In this document: in pieces, positions 1 to 8,206 of the stretch
Layout: each line of letters begins with the position of its first letter
Position numbering within the stretch: position 1 is the first letter of the stretch
Assembly: GCA_947448675.1 (NCBI GenBank)
Contig: CANFOR010000022.1
Coordinates: 1 to 20,049, forward strand
Length of the DNA stretch: 20,049 bases
DNA from: Betaproteobacteria bacterium
Lineage (GTDB): Bacteria; Pseudomonadota; Gammaproteobacteria; Burkholderiales; Burkholderiaceae_C
Direction of reading: 5' to 3'
Notes under the pieces: generated by a model
The model's database searches: none
What the model was told of the DNA's origin: nothing
Seen by the model: only the letters and a program-made list of their open reading frames with translations
Translations under genes and position numbers: made by a program

Positions 1-63
1 CGGCCCCCGCCGCTGCAGGCCCCTGCGGCATGCGTGCAACAGGGCGGCCTCTGGAGACCCGCT

Positions 64-3000
64 ATGACCCAACTTTCTGCCGACTACCAGGCCCTGGCCG
101 ACTACCGCCCCCAGCACAAGGTGCGCTTTGTTACCGCCGCCTCGCTGTTTGACGGGCACGACGCCTCTATCAACATCATGCGGCGCATTTTGCAGGGCAT
201 GGGGGCCGAGGTGATTCACCTGGGGCACAACCGCAGCGTTGACGAGGTGGTGACGGCGGCGCTGCAAGAAGACGTGCAGGGCATTGCAGTGAGCAGCTAC
301 CAAGGCGGCCATGTGGAGTACTTCCAATACATGGCGGCCTTGCTCAAAGAGCGCGGGGGTGCGCACATCAAAATGTTTGGCGGCGGCGGCGGCGTGATCG
401 TGGCGGAAGAAATCGCCGCGCTGGCGGCTGTGGGCGTGCGCATTTTCAGTCCCGAAGACGGCCAACGCATGGGCCTGCAAGGCATGATTGGCGAGATGGT
501 GATGGCTTGCGACACCGACCTCACGGCCTACGCGCCCAGCAGCGTGGGCGAGGTGCAGGGCCACAGCACCTTGGCTTGGCGCAAACTGGCCCAAGCTATT
601 TCTGCGATTGAAAATTCTAAGCAAAAAACCCCGTTCAGTCTTGCTGCAAGCGCGTGGGCAGCTACAAATTTAGTAGCACCTAAAGCACGGCGCGCGCCCG
701 TGGTGGGCATTACCGGCACCGGCGGCGCGGGCAAGTCGAGCCTGACCGACGAGCTGATTCGCCGCCTGCGCCTCGACCAAGGCGACGCGCTGCGCGTGGC
801 CGTGATCTCGATCGACCCGAGCCGCCGCAAGAGCGGTGGCGCGCTCTTGGGCGACCGCATTCGCATGAATGCGACTGGGCCTTGGTCGAGTGGCCCACGG
901 GTGTTTATGCGCAGCCTGGCCACGCGCGAATTTGGCAGCGAGATCAGCGCCGCCCTGCCCGAGGTCATCACGGCCTGCCAATGCGCGGGCTTTGACTTGA
1001 TCGTTGTCGAAACCTCGGGCATTGGCCAAGGTGACGCGGCCATCGTGCCGCATGTGGATGTGCCGCTCTATGTGATGACGCCCGAGTTTGGCGCGGCATC
1101 GCAATTAGAAAAAATCGACATGCTGGACTTTGCCGAGTTTGTGGCCATCAACAAGTTCGACCGCAAAGGCGCGCTCGACGCCCTGCGCGACGTGGCCAAG
1201 CAGGTGCAACGCAACAAAGAGGCCTGGACCACGCCACCCGAGCAGATGCCGGTGTTTGGCACGCAGGCCGCACGCTTTAACGACGACGGCGTGACCGCGC
1301 TCTACCAAGCGCTGAAAGTCCGCTTGGCCGCACTGGGCCTGCCGTTGACGGCAGGTAGCCTGCCCTTGGTGGCCACGCGCCACAGCACCAACCAAAGCCC
1401 CATCATTCCTGGTAGCCGCACCCGCTACCTGGCCGAGATTACCGACACCGTGCGTGGCTACAAACGCAAGGCGCGCGAGCAGGCCACGCTGGCCCGCGAG
1501 ATCCAGCAACTGCAAGCGGCGGCGCGCATGCTCAAAGTGGGCAAGCCCGAGCGCGCACCCGCCGCCGAAGCCGCGCTGGATTTAGCCGGGCAGCGCAAGG
1601 CCCAGCAAGACCCGGTGGCGCGCAAGCTGTTGCAGCAATGGCCCGACATGCAAGCGGCCTACGCAGGCGACGAGTACGTGGTGAAGATCCGCGACAAAGA
1701 GCTGCGCACCGCCATCACCAGCACCTCGCTCAGCGGCACCAAAATCCGCAAGGTGGCCCTGCCCCAGTTTGAAGACCATGGCGAAATATTGAAGTGGCTG
1801 ATGCTCGACAACGTGCCCGGTAGCTTCCCCTACACCGCTGGCACCTTTGCTTTCAAGCGCGAAGGCGAAGACCCCACACGCATGTTTGCTGGCGAGGGCG
1901 ACGCCTTTAAAACCAATGCGCGCTTTAAGTTGCTCAGCAGTGGCATGGCGGCCAAGCGCCTGTCTACCGCCTTTGACTCGGTCACCCTCTACGGTGCCGA
2001 CCCGGCGGAGCGGCCCGACATTTACGGCAAGGTGGGCAACAGCGGCGTGAGCATTGCCACGCTGGACGACATGAAGGTGCTGTACGGCGGCTTTGACCTG
2101 ACCAACCCCGCCACCAGCGTGAGCATGACCATCAACGGGCCCGCGCCCAGCATCTTGGCCATGTTCATGAACACGGCCATTGACCAAAACCTTGAAAAAT
2201 TCACGCAAGACAATGGCCGCGAGCCCAGCGACACCGAGGCCGCGAAGATCCGCGAGTGGGTGCTAGAAAACGTGCGCGGCACGGTGCAAGCTGATATCTT
2301 GAAAGAAGACCAGGGCCAAAACACCTGCATCTTCTCCACTGAGTTTTCATTGAAGGTGATGGGCGACATTGCGCAGTATTTTGTGCAGCACAAAGTGCGC
2401 AATTTCTACAGCGTGTCGATCAGTGGTTACCACATTGCCGAGGCCGGGGCCAACCCGCTCAGCCAGTTGGCGCTGACCCTCTCCAACGGTTTCACCTTCG
2501 TAGAAGCCTACTTGGCGCGCGGCATGCATATTGACGACTTTGCGCCCAACCTGAGTTTTTTCTTCAGCAATGGCATGGACCCTGAGTACACCGTGATGGG
2601 CCGCGTCGCGCGGCGCATTTGGGCCACCGCCATGCGTGACAAATACGGTGCAAATGAACGCAGCCAAAAGCTCAAATACCACATCCAAACCAGTGGCCGC
2701 AGCCTGCACGCGCAAGAAATTCAGTTCAACGACATTCGCACCACCCTGCAAGCGCTGATCGCCATCTACGACAACTGCAACAGCCTGCACACCAACGCGT
2801 TTGACGAGGCCATCACCACGCCCACCGAAGACTCGGTGCGCCGCGCGATGGCGATTCAGCTCATCATCAACCGCGAATGGGGCTTGGCCAAGAACGAGAA
2901 CCCCAGCCAAGGCAGCTTCATTATCGAAGAGCTGACGGAGCTGGTAGAAGAAGCCGTGCTCACCGAGTTTGAGCGCATCAGCGAGCGCGGCGGCGTGCTC

Positions 3001-3375
3001 GGTGCCATGGAAACCGGCTACCAGCGTGGCCGCATTCAAGACGAGAGCATGCACTACGAAATGCTCAAACACACTGGCGAGCTGCCCATCATCGGTGTGA
3101 ACACCTTCCGCAACCCACATGGCGATACCACGCCGCAGAAGCTCGAACTAGCCCGCAGCACCGACGCGGAAAAGCAGTCGCAACTCCAGCGGCTAGCCAG
3201 CTTTCAAGCCCAGCACGCCGCCGAGTCACCCGCCATGCTGCAACGCCTGCAGCAGGCGGTGATCGCTAACCAGAACGTGTTTGAAGTGCTGATGGACGCC
3301 GTGCGATGCTGTTCGCTGGGGCAGATCAGCAATGCGCTGTTTGAGGTGGGTGGGCAGTACCGGCGGAATATGTAG
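64..3375 (+). CDS. icmF: Fused isobutyryl-CoA mutase IcmF (B12-binding + MeaB-type GTPase + mutase)
   Basis: Adenosylcobalamin-dependent mutase fused to its G-protein chaperone; interconverts isobutyryl-CoA and n-butyryl-CoA in the cytoplasm. Domains in order: B12-binding domain (about 20-150) with the DGHD cobalamin-ligand motif at 30-33 and a poly-Gly loop; a linker (about 178-210); MeaB-like GTPase with P-loop GITGTGGAGKSS at 215-226 and NKFD at 363-366; the (beta/alpha)8 mutase domain from about 570. Residues aligning with the substrate-specificity pair are Phe608 and Gln752, as in isobutyryl-CoA mutases (methylmalonyl-CoA mutase has Tyr and Arg); GYH at 788-790 carries the conserved active-site His. 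The 1103 aa length is close to the roughly 1093 aa I recall for Cupriavidus IcmF. I chose ATG 64 over GTG 34 because GGAGA at 53-57 lies 6 nt upstream. The linker DNA at 610-677 is an inverted dispersed repeat. The family is certain; substrate preference is inferred from two residues. Confidence 0.95.
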   Translation: MTQLSADYQALADYRPQHKVRFVTAASLFDGHDASINIMRRILQGMGAEVIHLGHNRSVDEVVTAALQEDVQGIAVSSYQGGHVEYFQYMAALLKERGGAHIKMFGGGGGVIVAEEIAALAAVGVRIFSPEDGQRMGLQGMIGEMVMACDTDLTAYAPSSVGEVQGHSTLAWRKLAQAISAIENSKQKTPFSLAASAWAATNLVAPKARRAPVVGITGTGGAGKSSLTDELIRRLRLDQGDALRVAVISIDPSRRKSGGALLGDRIRMNATGPWSSGPRVFMRSLATREFGSEISAALPEVITACQCAGFDLIVVETSGIGQGDAAIVPHVDVPLYVMTPEFGAASQLEKIDMLDFAEFVAINKFDRKGALDALRDVAKQVQRNKEAWTTPPEQMPVFGTQAARFNDDGVTALYQALKVRLAALGLPLTAGSLPLVATRHSTNQSPIIPGSRTRYLAEITDTVRGYKRKAREQATLAREIQQLQAAARMLKVGKPERAPAAEAALDLAGQRKAQQDPVARKLLQQWPDMQAAYAGDEYVVKIRDKELRTAITSTSLSGTKIRKVALPQFEDHGEILKWLMLDNVPGSFPYTAGTFAFKREGEDPTRMFAGEGDAFKTNARFKLLSSGMAAKRLSTAFDSVTLYGADPAERPDIYGKVGNSGVSIATLDDMKVLYGGFDLTNPATSVSMTINGPAPSILAMFMNTAIDQNLEKFTQDNGREPSDTEAAKIREWVLENVRGTVQADILKEDQGQNTCIFSTEFSLKVMGDIAQYFVQHKVRNFYSVSISGYHIAEAGANPLSQLALTLSNGFTFVEAYLARGMHIDDFAPNLSFFFSNGMDPEYTVMGRVARRIWATAMRDKYGANERSQKLKYHIQTSGRSLHAQEIQFNDIRTTLQALIAIYDNCNSLHTNAFDEAITTPTEDSVRRAMAIQLIINREWGLAKNENPSQGSFIIEELTELVEEAVLTEFERISERGGVLGAMETGYQRGRIQDESMHYEMLKHTGELPIIGVNTFRNPHGDTTPQKLELARSTDAEKQSQLQRLASFQAQHAAESPAMLQRLQQAVIANQNVFEVLMDAVRCCSLGQISNALFEVGGQYRRNM
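610..677 (-). repeat. Dispersed palindrome-headed repeat, copy 1 (inside icmF)
   Basis: Read on the minus strand, the copy starts with a 17-bp core, GCTACTAAATTTGTAGC (677-661). It continues with TGCCCACGCGCTTGCAGC and a T-rich stretch ending near AGAATTTTC. It matches the core and the TGC-N2-ACGC tail of the copies at 5476, 12078, 15660, 19109-19166 and 20008. In icmF it encodes about residues 183-205, the Ala/Ser/Lys-rich linker between the B12 domain and the GTPase domain, in the antisense direction. The left boundary (610) is approximate. Confidence 0.7.
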
Positions 3376-3448
3376 TCGCGTTCGGAGCGGCGGTCGGGCC
3401 ATTTAGTCGTCAATTTTCAGCAGCGCCTGCAAGATCAAGCTCTAGCCA

Positions 3449-3751
3449 TTACAGGGACTTCGCCACCAAGTCAAAATGCTCCACCGTCGGTGGCCCGGCA
3501 AAAAACGGCCCGACGATCGCGCGCCAGTTGGCGAAGGCGGGGGAGCCGCGAAAGGCCACGGTGTGGTCTTCTAGCGTGGCCCAGTAGATCATCAGCAGAT
3601 AACGCTCGGGGCTCTCGAGGCTGTGGTTGACCTTGTAGCCTTCAAAGCCTTTGGCATGGGCAATCACCGTGCTCACGCCGCGCACAATGGCTTGTTCAAA
3701 CGCGGCTTGCTGGCCGGGGGCGATGCGGATGTCGGCGACTTCTAAAATCAT
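3449..3751 (-). CDS. Antibiotic biosynthesis monooxygenase (ABM) domain protein
   Basis: A 100-aa single-domain protein of the dimeric alpha/beta ABM (ferredoxin-like) fold. Family features seen are an N-terminal strand ILEVADIRIAPGQQAAFEQA, a central Glu-Gly-Tyr-Lys-Val strand, the segment YLLMIYWATLEDHTVAFRGS followed by FANWRAIVGPFF, and a C-terminal strand containing VEHFDLV. Members act as cofactor-free oxygenases, haem-degrading enzymes or stress proteins of unknown substrate; nothing here picks one. ATG 3751 gives the standard family N-terminus; the open frame runs on to 3793 but that extension does not look like the family. No clear Shine-Dalgarno; a TATTTT element lies 13 nt upstream. 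It converges on icmF with a 73-bp gap in which I see no clear terminator, and diverges from amn. Confidence 0.85.
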   Translation of the reverse strand: MILEVADIRIAPGQQAAFEQAIVRGVSTVIAHAKGFEGYKVNHSLESPERYLLMIYWATLEDHTVAFRGSPAFANWRAIVGPFFAGPPTVEHFDLVAKSL

Positions 3752-3848
3752 GGCGGTGCTTTCAAAATAAGAGGTGTGCCATCTTAGAGCCAAACTTAGC
3801 GCCTGTTCTTAGCGCCGGTCGCAGCACGGTGCCGCCACAGCGGCAGTG

Positions 3849-3854
3849 CAAAAT
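3849..3854 (+). promoter_or_regulatory. Putative -10 element of a leaderless amn promoter
   Basis: CAAAAT ends exactly 6 nt before ATG 3861 and no Shine-Dalgarno sequence precedes the ATG. Initiation 6-7 nt after a -10 element would put the first transcribed base at the A of the ATG. No good -35 is visible (ACGGTG at the 17-bp position). The same arrangement recurs before psd, the NodI-like gene, ohrR, the Kir channel and srkA. Confidence 0.45.
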
Positions 3855-3860
3855 AGCAGC

Positions 3861-5375
3861 ATGACGCACCCTACCCCGCACTCCCCTGGTTTTATCGCCC
3901 CTGCACGCTTTAACGACGCCGCCGCCGCACTGGCGCAAGCCCAGCGCATCTACCAAAGCGGCGTGCAGCATTTGCGCGAGGCCCTGCGCGAGTTTGTCGG
4001 TGGCCACAATTTTGCGGGCCACGTGCGCGCTTGCTATCCTTTTGTGCGCCTGCACACCGACACCGTCTCGCGCGTGCCGGGCAGCGAGGGCACAGCAGAC
4101 CGGCACCTGAGCTTTGGCTTTGTGGCCGGGCCCGGCACCTACGAGACCACGCTCACACGGCCCGACCTGTATGGCCACTACTACCTGGAGCAGTTCACGC
4201 TGCTGCTCGAAAACCACGGCGTCGAGCTTGAAGTGGGCACCAGCACCCAGCCCATCCCGGTGTACTTTTCGCTGGCCGACAACGACACCGTAGAAGGCTC
4301 GCTCACACAAGAGCGCCGCCAGTTACTGCGCGATGTGTTCGACCTGCCCGACCTGGCCGCCATGGACGACGGCATTGCCAACGGCACTTGGGAGCCCCGC
4401 CGTGGCCAGGCCCTGCCGCTCTCGCTTTTCACCGCGCCGCGCGTGGACTACTCGCTGCAACGCCTGCGCCACTACACCGGCACCGCGCCCGATTGGTTTC
4501 AAAACTTTGTGCTCTTCACCAACTACCAGTTTTACATCGACGAATTCGTGCGCCTGGGCCACGAGGCCATGCGCGACCCGGCCAGCGAATACATCGCCTT
4601 TGTCGAGCCCGGCAATGTAGTGACGCGCCGCGCGGGCCTGCCCGCTCTGCCGGGCGACGCAGCGGGCACGCCGCCGCCGCGCTTGCCGCAAATGCCGGCC
4701 TACCATTTGATGCGGGCCGACCGCAGCGGCATCACCATGGTCAACATTGGTGTAGGCCCGGCCAACGCCAAAAACATCACCGACCACATCGCCGTGTTGC
4801 GCCCGCATGCCTGGGTCATGCTGGGCCACTGCGCGGGCCTGCGCAACAGCCAGCAGCTGGGCGACTACGTGCTAGCCCACGGCTATGTGCGCGAAGACCA
4901 CGTGCTCGACGAAGAGCTGCCACTGTGGGTGCCCATTCCGGCCCTGGCAGAGGTGCAGTTGGCGTTGGAGCACGCGGTGCAAGACGTCACGCAATGCAAA
5001 GGTGCCGAGCTCAAACGCATCATGCGCACTGGCACTGTAGCGAGTACTGACAACCGCAACTGGGAGCTGCTGCCCGACAACACACCCCAGCGCCGCTTCA
5101 GCCAAAGCCGCGCCGTGGCGCTCGACATGGAAAGCGCCACCATCGCTGCGAATGGCTTTCGCTTTCGCGTGCCCTACGGCACCTTGCTGTGCGTGAGCGA
5201 CAAGCCTCTGCATGGCGAGATCAAGCTGCCCGGCATGGCCAACCACTTTTACCGCGAGCGGGTCGATCAGCATTTGCGCATTGGCATCCGGGCGATGGAG
5301 TTGCTGCGCGAAGCGGGTGCCCGCCAATTGCACAGCCGCAAGTTGCGCAGTTTTGCGGAGGTGGCGTTTCAGTAA
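3861..5375 (+). CDS. amn: AMP nucleosidase
   Basis: Hydrolyses AMP to adenine and ribose 5-phosphate in the cytoplasm, linking adenylate pools to purine salvage. The protein is 504 aa, close to the E. coli enzyme (about 484 aa). The N-terminal half is the AMP nucleosidase-specific domain. The segment LPLSLFTAPRVDYSLQRLRHYTG followed by FQNFVLFTNYQFYIDEF is characteristic of bacterial Amn. The C-terminal half is the phosphorylase-like alpha/beta domain with GITMVNIGVGPANAKNITDH, LGHCAGLRNSQQLGDYVLAH and, near the end, LDMESATIAANGFRFRVPYGTLLCVSDKP, where the Met-Glu-Ser and Ser-Asp signatures bind ribose and base. ATG 3861 was chosen over GTG 3846 because a -10-like CAAAAT sits 6 nt before it, consistent with a leaderless start. 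The gene is monocistronic and convergent with psd. Confidence 0.95.
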   Translation: MTHPTPHSPGFIAPARFNDAAAALAQAQRIYQSGVQHLREALREFVGGHNFAGHVRACYPFVRLHTDTVSRVPGSEGTADRHLSFGFVAGPGTYETTLTRPDLYGHYYLEQFTLLLENHGVELEVGTSTQPIPVYFSLADNDTVEGSLTQERRQLLRDVFDLPDLAAMDDGIANGTWEPRRGQALPLSLFTAPRVDYSLQRLRHYTGTAPDWFQNFVLFTNYQFYIDEFVRLGHEAMRDPASEYIAFVEPGNVVTRRAGLPALPGDAAGTPPPRLPQMPAYHLMRADRSGITMVNIGVGPANAKNITDHIAVLRPHAWVMLGHCAGLRNSQQLGDYVLAHGYVREDHVLDEELPLWVPIPALAEVQLALEHAVQDVTQCKGAELKRIMRTGTVASTDNRNWELLPDNTPQRRFSQSRAVALDMESATIAANGFRFRVPYGTLLCVSDKPLHGEIKLPGMANHFYRERVDQHLRIGIRAMELLREAGARQLHSRKLRSFAEVAFQ

Positions 5376-5475
5376 TGCAGCGGAGTGCGCCCCGCCAACA
5401 CAGATGGAGCACGGCGCAAGCCCACCCACGCAAGCAAAGTTCAGAGCACGTCAACGCAAAAAGCAGAACACAATA

Positions 5476-5534
5476 GCTACAAAATAAATAGCTACCAACG
5501 CACATCCTGTGCGCCTTGCAGTCATTTTTACTGC
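5476..5534 (+). repeat. Dispersed palindrome-headed repeat, copy 2 (amn/psd intergenic)
   Basis: The core GCTACAAAATAAATAGC (5476-5492) is followed by TACCAACGCACATCCTGTGC and a T-rich end TCATTTTTACTGC. It lies in the 152-bp space between the convergent amn and psd genes. Its T-rich end runs into the last codons of psd, whose stop (5528-5530, minus strand) falls inside the putative repeat. The rest of that space (5376-5475) shows no gene and no convincing terminator hairpin. Confidence 0.65.
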
Positions 5535-6385
5535 GCAGCCATGGCCTCGCCCAGCCGTACAGAGCGCCCTGCAATCCAAGAGGATTCAAAGGCCATACGA
5601 CCTTGCGGTGCCAGCAGCACTACGGTCGAACCAAGCAAAAAGCGACCCATCTCGGCACCCTGCTCTAGCACGATGTTTTGGTCGGCATAGTGCCACCCAC
5701 GCAGCTGGCCAGGGCGCGGCGAGTTCACCAAGCCGTGCCACACCGTGGCCATGCTGCCGACGATGGTGGCACCCACCAAGACCATCACAAAAGGCATTCC
5801 ACTGGCAGGGCAGGCAAACACGCAGACCACCCGCTCGTTGCGCGCAAACAGGCCGGGTACGCCACGCGCCGTGGCCGGGTTGACCGAAAACAAATCACCC
5901 GGCACATGCAGCATGCGCAGCAAGCGGCCCGCGCGCGGCATGTGGATGCGGTGGTAGTCGCGCGGGCTGAGGTAGATGGTGGCAAACTGGCCGTGGGCAA
6001 ACTGCGCGGCCAGTTCGGTGTCGCCACCGACCAACGCGGTGGTGCTGTAGCTGTGCCCTTTGGCTTGAAAGATTTGGTCGCCCGCGTTGCCGCTGATGGC
6101 CCCGAGCTGGCTCACAGCGCCATCTACCGGGCAGACCCAGGCAACCTGCGCCAAGGGCCGTGCATCGGCCCGCAAGGGGCGGGTAAAGAAGGCATTGAAG
6201 CTGGCGTAGCTCTCGATGCGTGCGTCCAAGGCATCGGCCATGTTGACCTTGTAGCGCGCCACAAAGTTGCGGATGATGCGGTGCGTCAGCGCGCCCCACT
6301 CGCCTGCGGCCACCCAACCGGCAAAACGGGTGATGGCAACTTGGGGCATGCAGTGCTGCAGCAAAATAAATAATCGTTCAAACAT
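5528..6385 (-). CDS. psd: Phosphatidylserine decarboxylase proenzyme
   Basis: Makes phosphatidylethanolamine from phosphatidylserine at the inner membrane. The 285-aa proenzyme is self-cleaved at the LGST motif (251-254, Ser253), giving a large beta chain and a small alpha chain whose N-terminal pyruvoyl group is the cofactor. Other landmarks are Asp88 in CPVDGAVSQLG, which would act in autocleavage, and the His pair in LSPRDYHRIHMP (His145, His148). The length fits the short beta-proteobacterial enzymes (E. coli about 322 aa). I chose ATG 6385 because MFERLFILLQH begins the family-like N-terminus and a GATAAT hexamer ends 6 nt before it. The longer frame up to 6496 runs into the divergent ABC gene. 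Convergent with amn. Confidence 0.95.
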   Translation of the reverse strand: MFERLFILLQHCMPQVAITRFAGWVAAGEWGALTHRIIRNFVARYKVNMADALDARIESYASFNAFFTRPLRADARPLAQVAWVCPVDGAVSQLGAISGNAGDQIFQAKGHSYSTTALVGGDTELAAQFAHGQFATIYLSPRDYHRIHMPRAGRLLRMLHVPGDLFSVNPATARGVPGLFARNERVVCVFACPASGMPFVMVLVGATIVGSMATVWHGLVNSPRPGQLRGWHYADQNIVLEQGAEMGRFLLGSTVVLLAPQGRMAFESSWIAGRSVRLGEAMAAQ

Positions 6386-6391
6386 GCGCTG

Positions 6392-6397
6392 ATTATC
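6392..6397 (-). promoter_or_regulatory. Putative -10 of a leaderless psd promoter
   Basis: On the minus strand GATAAT is followed by 6 nt (CAGCGC) and then the psd ATG. There is no Shine-Dalgarno. It lies only 6 bp from the oppositely oriented -10-like element of the ABC transporter gene. Confidence 0.45.
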
Positions 6398-6403
6398 GAC
6401 TGG

Positions 6404-6409
6404 CACAAT
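6404..6409 (+). promoter_or_regulatory. Putative -10 of the NodI-like gene promoter
   Basis: CACAAT ends 7 nt before ATG 6417 and no Shine-Dalgarno is present, again suggesting a leaderless message. The alternative in-frame ATG at 6408 lies within this hexamer, which argues against it as the translation start if the promoter is real. Confidence 0.4.
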
Positions 6410-6416
6410 GCAAGCC

Positions 6417-7382
6417 ATGCCGCACCCTGCCGATAGCTCCATTGTCAGCACACAAAGCGCAAGCGCGCCTTTGCTAGAAGTTGCGCATCTGAGCAAACGC
6501 TACGGCAGCAGCCTGGTAGTAGACGACCTGAGCTTTGCCATTGCCCCTGGTGAATGCCTGGGCGTGATCGGCCCCAATGGCGCAGGCAAAACCACCAGCA
6601 TCCGCATGTGCCTGGGGCTTACCGCACCCAGCGGTGGCAGCATCCGCGCGTTGGGCTTGGAGATGCCGCGCGACGCGCTGACCATCAAGGCCCAGCTCGG
6701 CGTGGTGAGCCAGTTCGACACGCTCGACCCCGACTTTACTTGCACCGAAAACCTGCTGGTCTATGGTCGCTATTTCGGCATGCAAAACGCCGCCATTCGC
6801 GAACGCATTCCGCGCCTGCTGGAGTTTGCCGCGCTCAGCCACAAGGCCGATGCCAAACCCAGCGAGCTCTCCGGGGGCATGAAGCGGCGCCTGAGCTTGG
6901 CGCGCGCTTTGGTAAACGACCCCAAACTGCTCATCCTCGACGAGCCCACCACCGGACTGGACCCGCAAGCGCGCCACCTGATGTGGGAACGCCTGCAAGT
7001 GCTGCTGCAACAGGGTAAGTCGATCTTGCTCACCACCCACTTTATGGACGAGGCCGAGCGCCTGTGCCACCGCTTGCTGGTGCTCGACCACGGCCACAAA
7101 ATTGCCGAAGGCAAGCCACGCGACTTGATCGCCCAGCACCTGGAGCCCGATGTAGTAGAGGTGTTTGGCGTGGGTGCCTTGGAGCTGGTCAACAGCCCGC
7201 TCCAACAGCTCGCCGCGCGGGTAGAGACCAGTGGCGAAACAGCCTTCTTCTACACCCAAGAGGCCAAACCTTTGCTCGACGCACTCGCTGCCTACCCTGG
7301 CCTGCGCACCCTGCACCGCCCCGCCAATTTAGAAGATTTATTTTTGAAATTAACAGGCCGCCAAATCCGGGAGAACGCATGA
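6417..7382 (+). CDS. NodI-like ABC transporter ATP-binding protein
   Basis: ATPase subunit of an ABC-2-type exporter, 321 aa. Walker A GPNGAGKTT is at 52-60, a Q-loop in GVVSQFDTLDPDFTCTENL at about 95-113, the signature LSGGMKRRLS at 151-160, and Walker B LLILDEP at 171-177; a switch His follows in LLTTHFMDEAERL. The string after the Q-loop (QFD-LDPDFTC-ENLLVYGRYFG) is typical of the NodI/DRA subfamily, and the C-terminal ~80 aa form its accessory domain. In rhizobia NodI exports lipochitin oligosaccharides with NodJ; the substrate here is unknown and nodulation should not be inferred. Its stop overlaps the start of the permease gene by 4 bp (ATGA), so the two are translationally coupled. 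Confidence 0.9.
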   Translation: MPHPADSSIVSTQSASAPLLEVAHLSKRYGSSLVVDDLSFAIAPGECLGVIGPNGAGKTTSIRMCLGLTAPSGGSIRALGLEMPRDALTIKAQLGVVSQFDTLDPDFTCTENLLVYGRYFGMQNAAIRERIPRLLEFAALSHKADAKPSELSGGMKRRLSLARALVNDPKLLILDEPTTGLDPQARHLMWERLQVLLQQGKSILLTTHFMDEAERLCHRLLVLDHGHKIAEGKPRDLIAQHLEPDVVEVFGVGALELVNSPLQQLAARVETSGETAFFYTQEAKPLLDALAAYPGLRTLHRPANLEDLFLKLTGRQIRENA

Positions 7383-8182
7383 GTTCAAGCCCATCGGACT
7401 GGCGTGCCCCGGCGCTTTCTATGCGCTGGTGGCCGGTTTTTTTGCGCAACCTCTTGGCCTGGCGCAAGCTGGCGCTGCCAAGTTTGGTGGGCAATATTGC
7501 CGAGCCGCTCATCACGTTGGTGGCCTTTGGATATGGCTTGGGCCTGCTGGTAGGTGAGGTGCAATTGGGCCATGCCAAGGTGCCCTATATTTTGTTTTTG
7601 GCCAGCGGCTCGATTTGCATGAGCGCTATGCAAGCGGCGAGTTTTGAGGCCTTGTACTCGGCCTTCTCACGCATGCACATGCAAAAAACATGGGATGGCA
7701 TCATGAACGCGCCGGTGGATTTAGACAACATTTTGTTGGCCGAAATGTTGTGGGCCAGTTTTAAATCCATCTTCACCACGACCGCAATTTTGGGCGTCAT
7801 GTTGGCCCTTGGCATCAGCTACGCACCCAAGCTGCTGCTGGCTTTGCCACTCCTGCTTTTGGTCGGCATCACCTTCAGCTCCATTGCGCTGATCTTCAAC
7901 GCTTTGGCACAGGGCTACGATTTTTTCACCTACTACTTCACGCTGTTTCTTACGCCGATGATGTTTCTCTCGGGCGTGTTCTTCCCGCGTGAGCAATTGC
8001 CCGGCGCGGTGCGTGCCGTGTCGGAATGGCTGCCGCTCACACAAGCCATTGAACTGGTACGCCCCTTGTTCTTGAACGAATGGCCCGCACACCCCGTGCG
8101 TGCTTTGTTGGTCTTGGCGCTGTATGCCTGTGCTTCTTTTTGGATAGCACTGGCGCTAACCAGGAAGCGCTTTCGGGGGTGA
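7379..8182 (+). CDS. NodJ-like ABC-2 type permease
   Basis: Membrane subunit (267 aa) partnering the preceding ATPase. After a short N-terminal tail with an amphipathic helix (about 16-32) there are about six hydrophobic segments: LITLVAFGYGLGLLV; ILFLASGSICMSAMQA; the ALGISYAPKLLLALPLLLLV region (two helices); FTLFLTPMMFLSGVFF; and ALLVLALYACASFWIALAL. The MMFLSGVFFPREQLP motif before the last helix is diagnostic of the ABC-2/NodJ family. The start overlaps the nodI-like stop as ATGA, with GGGAG at 7369-7373 placed 5 nt upstream. It ends 24 bp from the convergent GMC dehydrogenase, with no visible terminator between. Confidence 0.9.
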   Translation: MSSSPSDWRAPALSMRWWPVFLRNLLAWRKLALPSLVGNIAEPLITLVAFGYGLGLLVGEVQLGHAKVPYILFLASGSICMSAMQAASFEALYSAFSRMHMQKTWDGIMNAPVDLDNILLAEMLWASFKSIFTTTAILGVMLALGISYAPKLLLALPLLLLVGITFSSIALIFNALAQGYDFFTYYFTLFLTPMMFLSGVFFPREQLPGAVRAVSEWLPLTQAIELVRPLFLNEWPAHPVRALLVLALYACASFWIALALTRKRFRG

Positions 8183-8206
8183 GTGCGGGAGACTGGTTGT
8201 GCAAAT

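Noticed and set aside
10..29. Inverted repeat GCTGCAGG-CC-CCTGCGGC at the left edge, a possible terminator of a gene before the window.
   Set aside because: No T-run, a mismatch in the stem, and the upstream context is absent.
380..397. GGC triplet run in icmF as a possible unstable microsatellite.
   Set aside because: It encodes the Gly-rich loop normally present in the B12-binding domain of this family.
1582..3120. Long minus-strand open frames inside icmF (and similar ones opposite amn, htpG and the ABC genes).
   Set aside because: They are antisense shadows of a GC-rich, codon-biased gene; their compositions (Ala/Val/His/Gly-rich) match no family.
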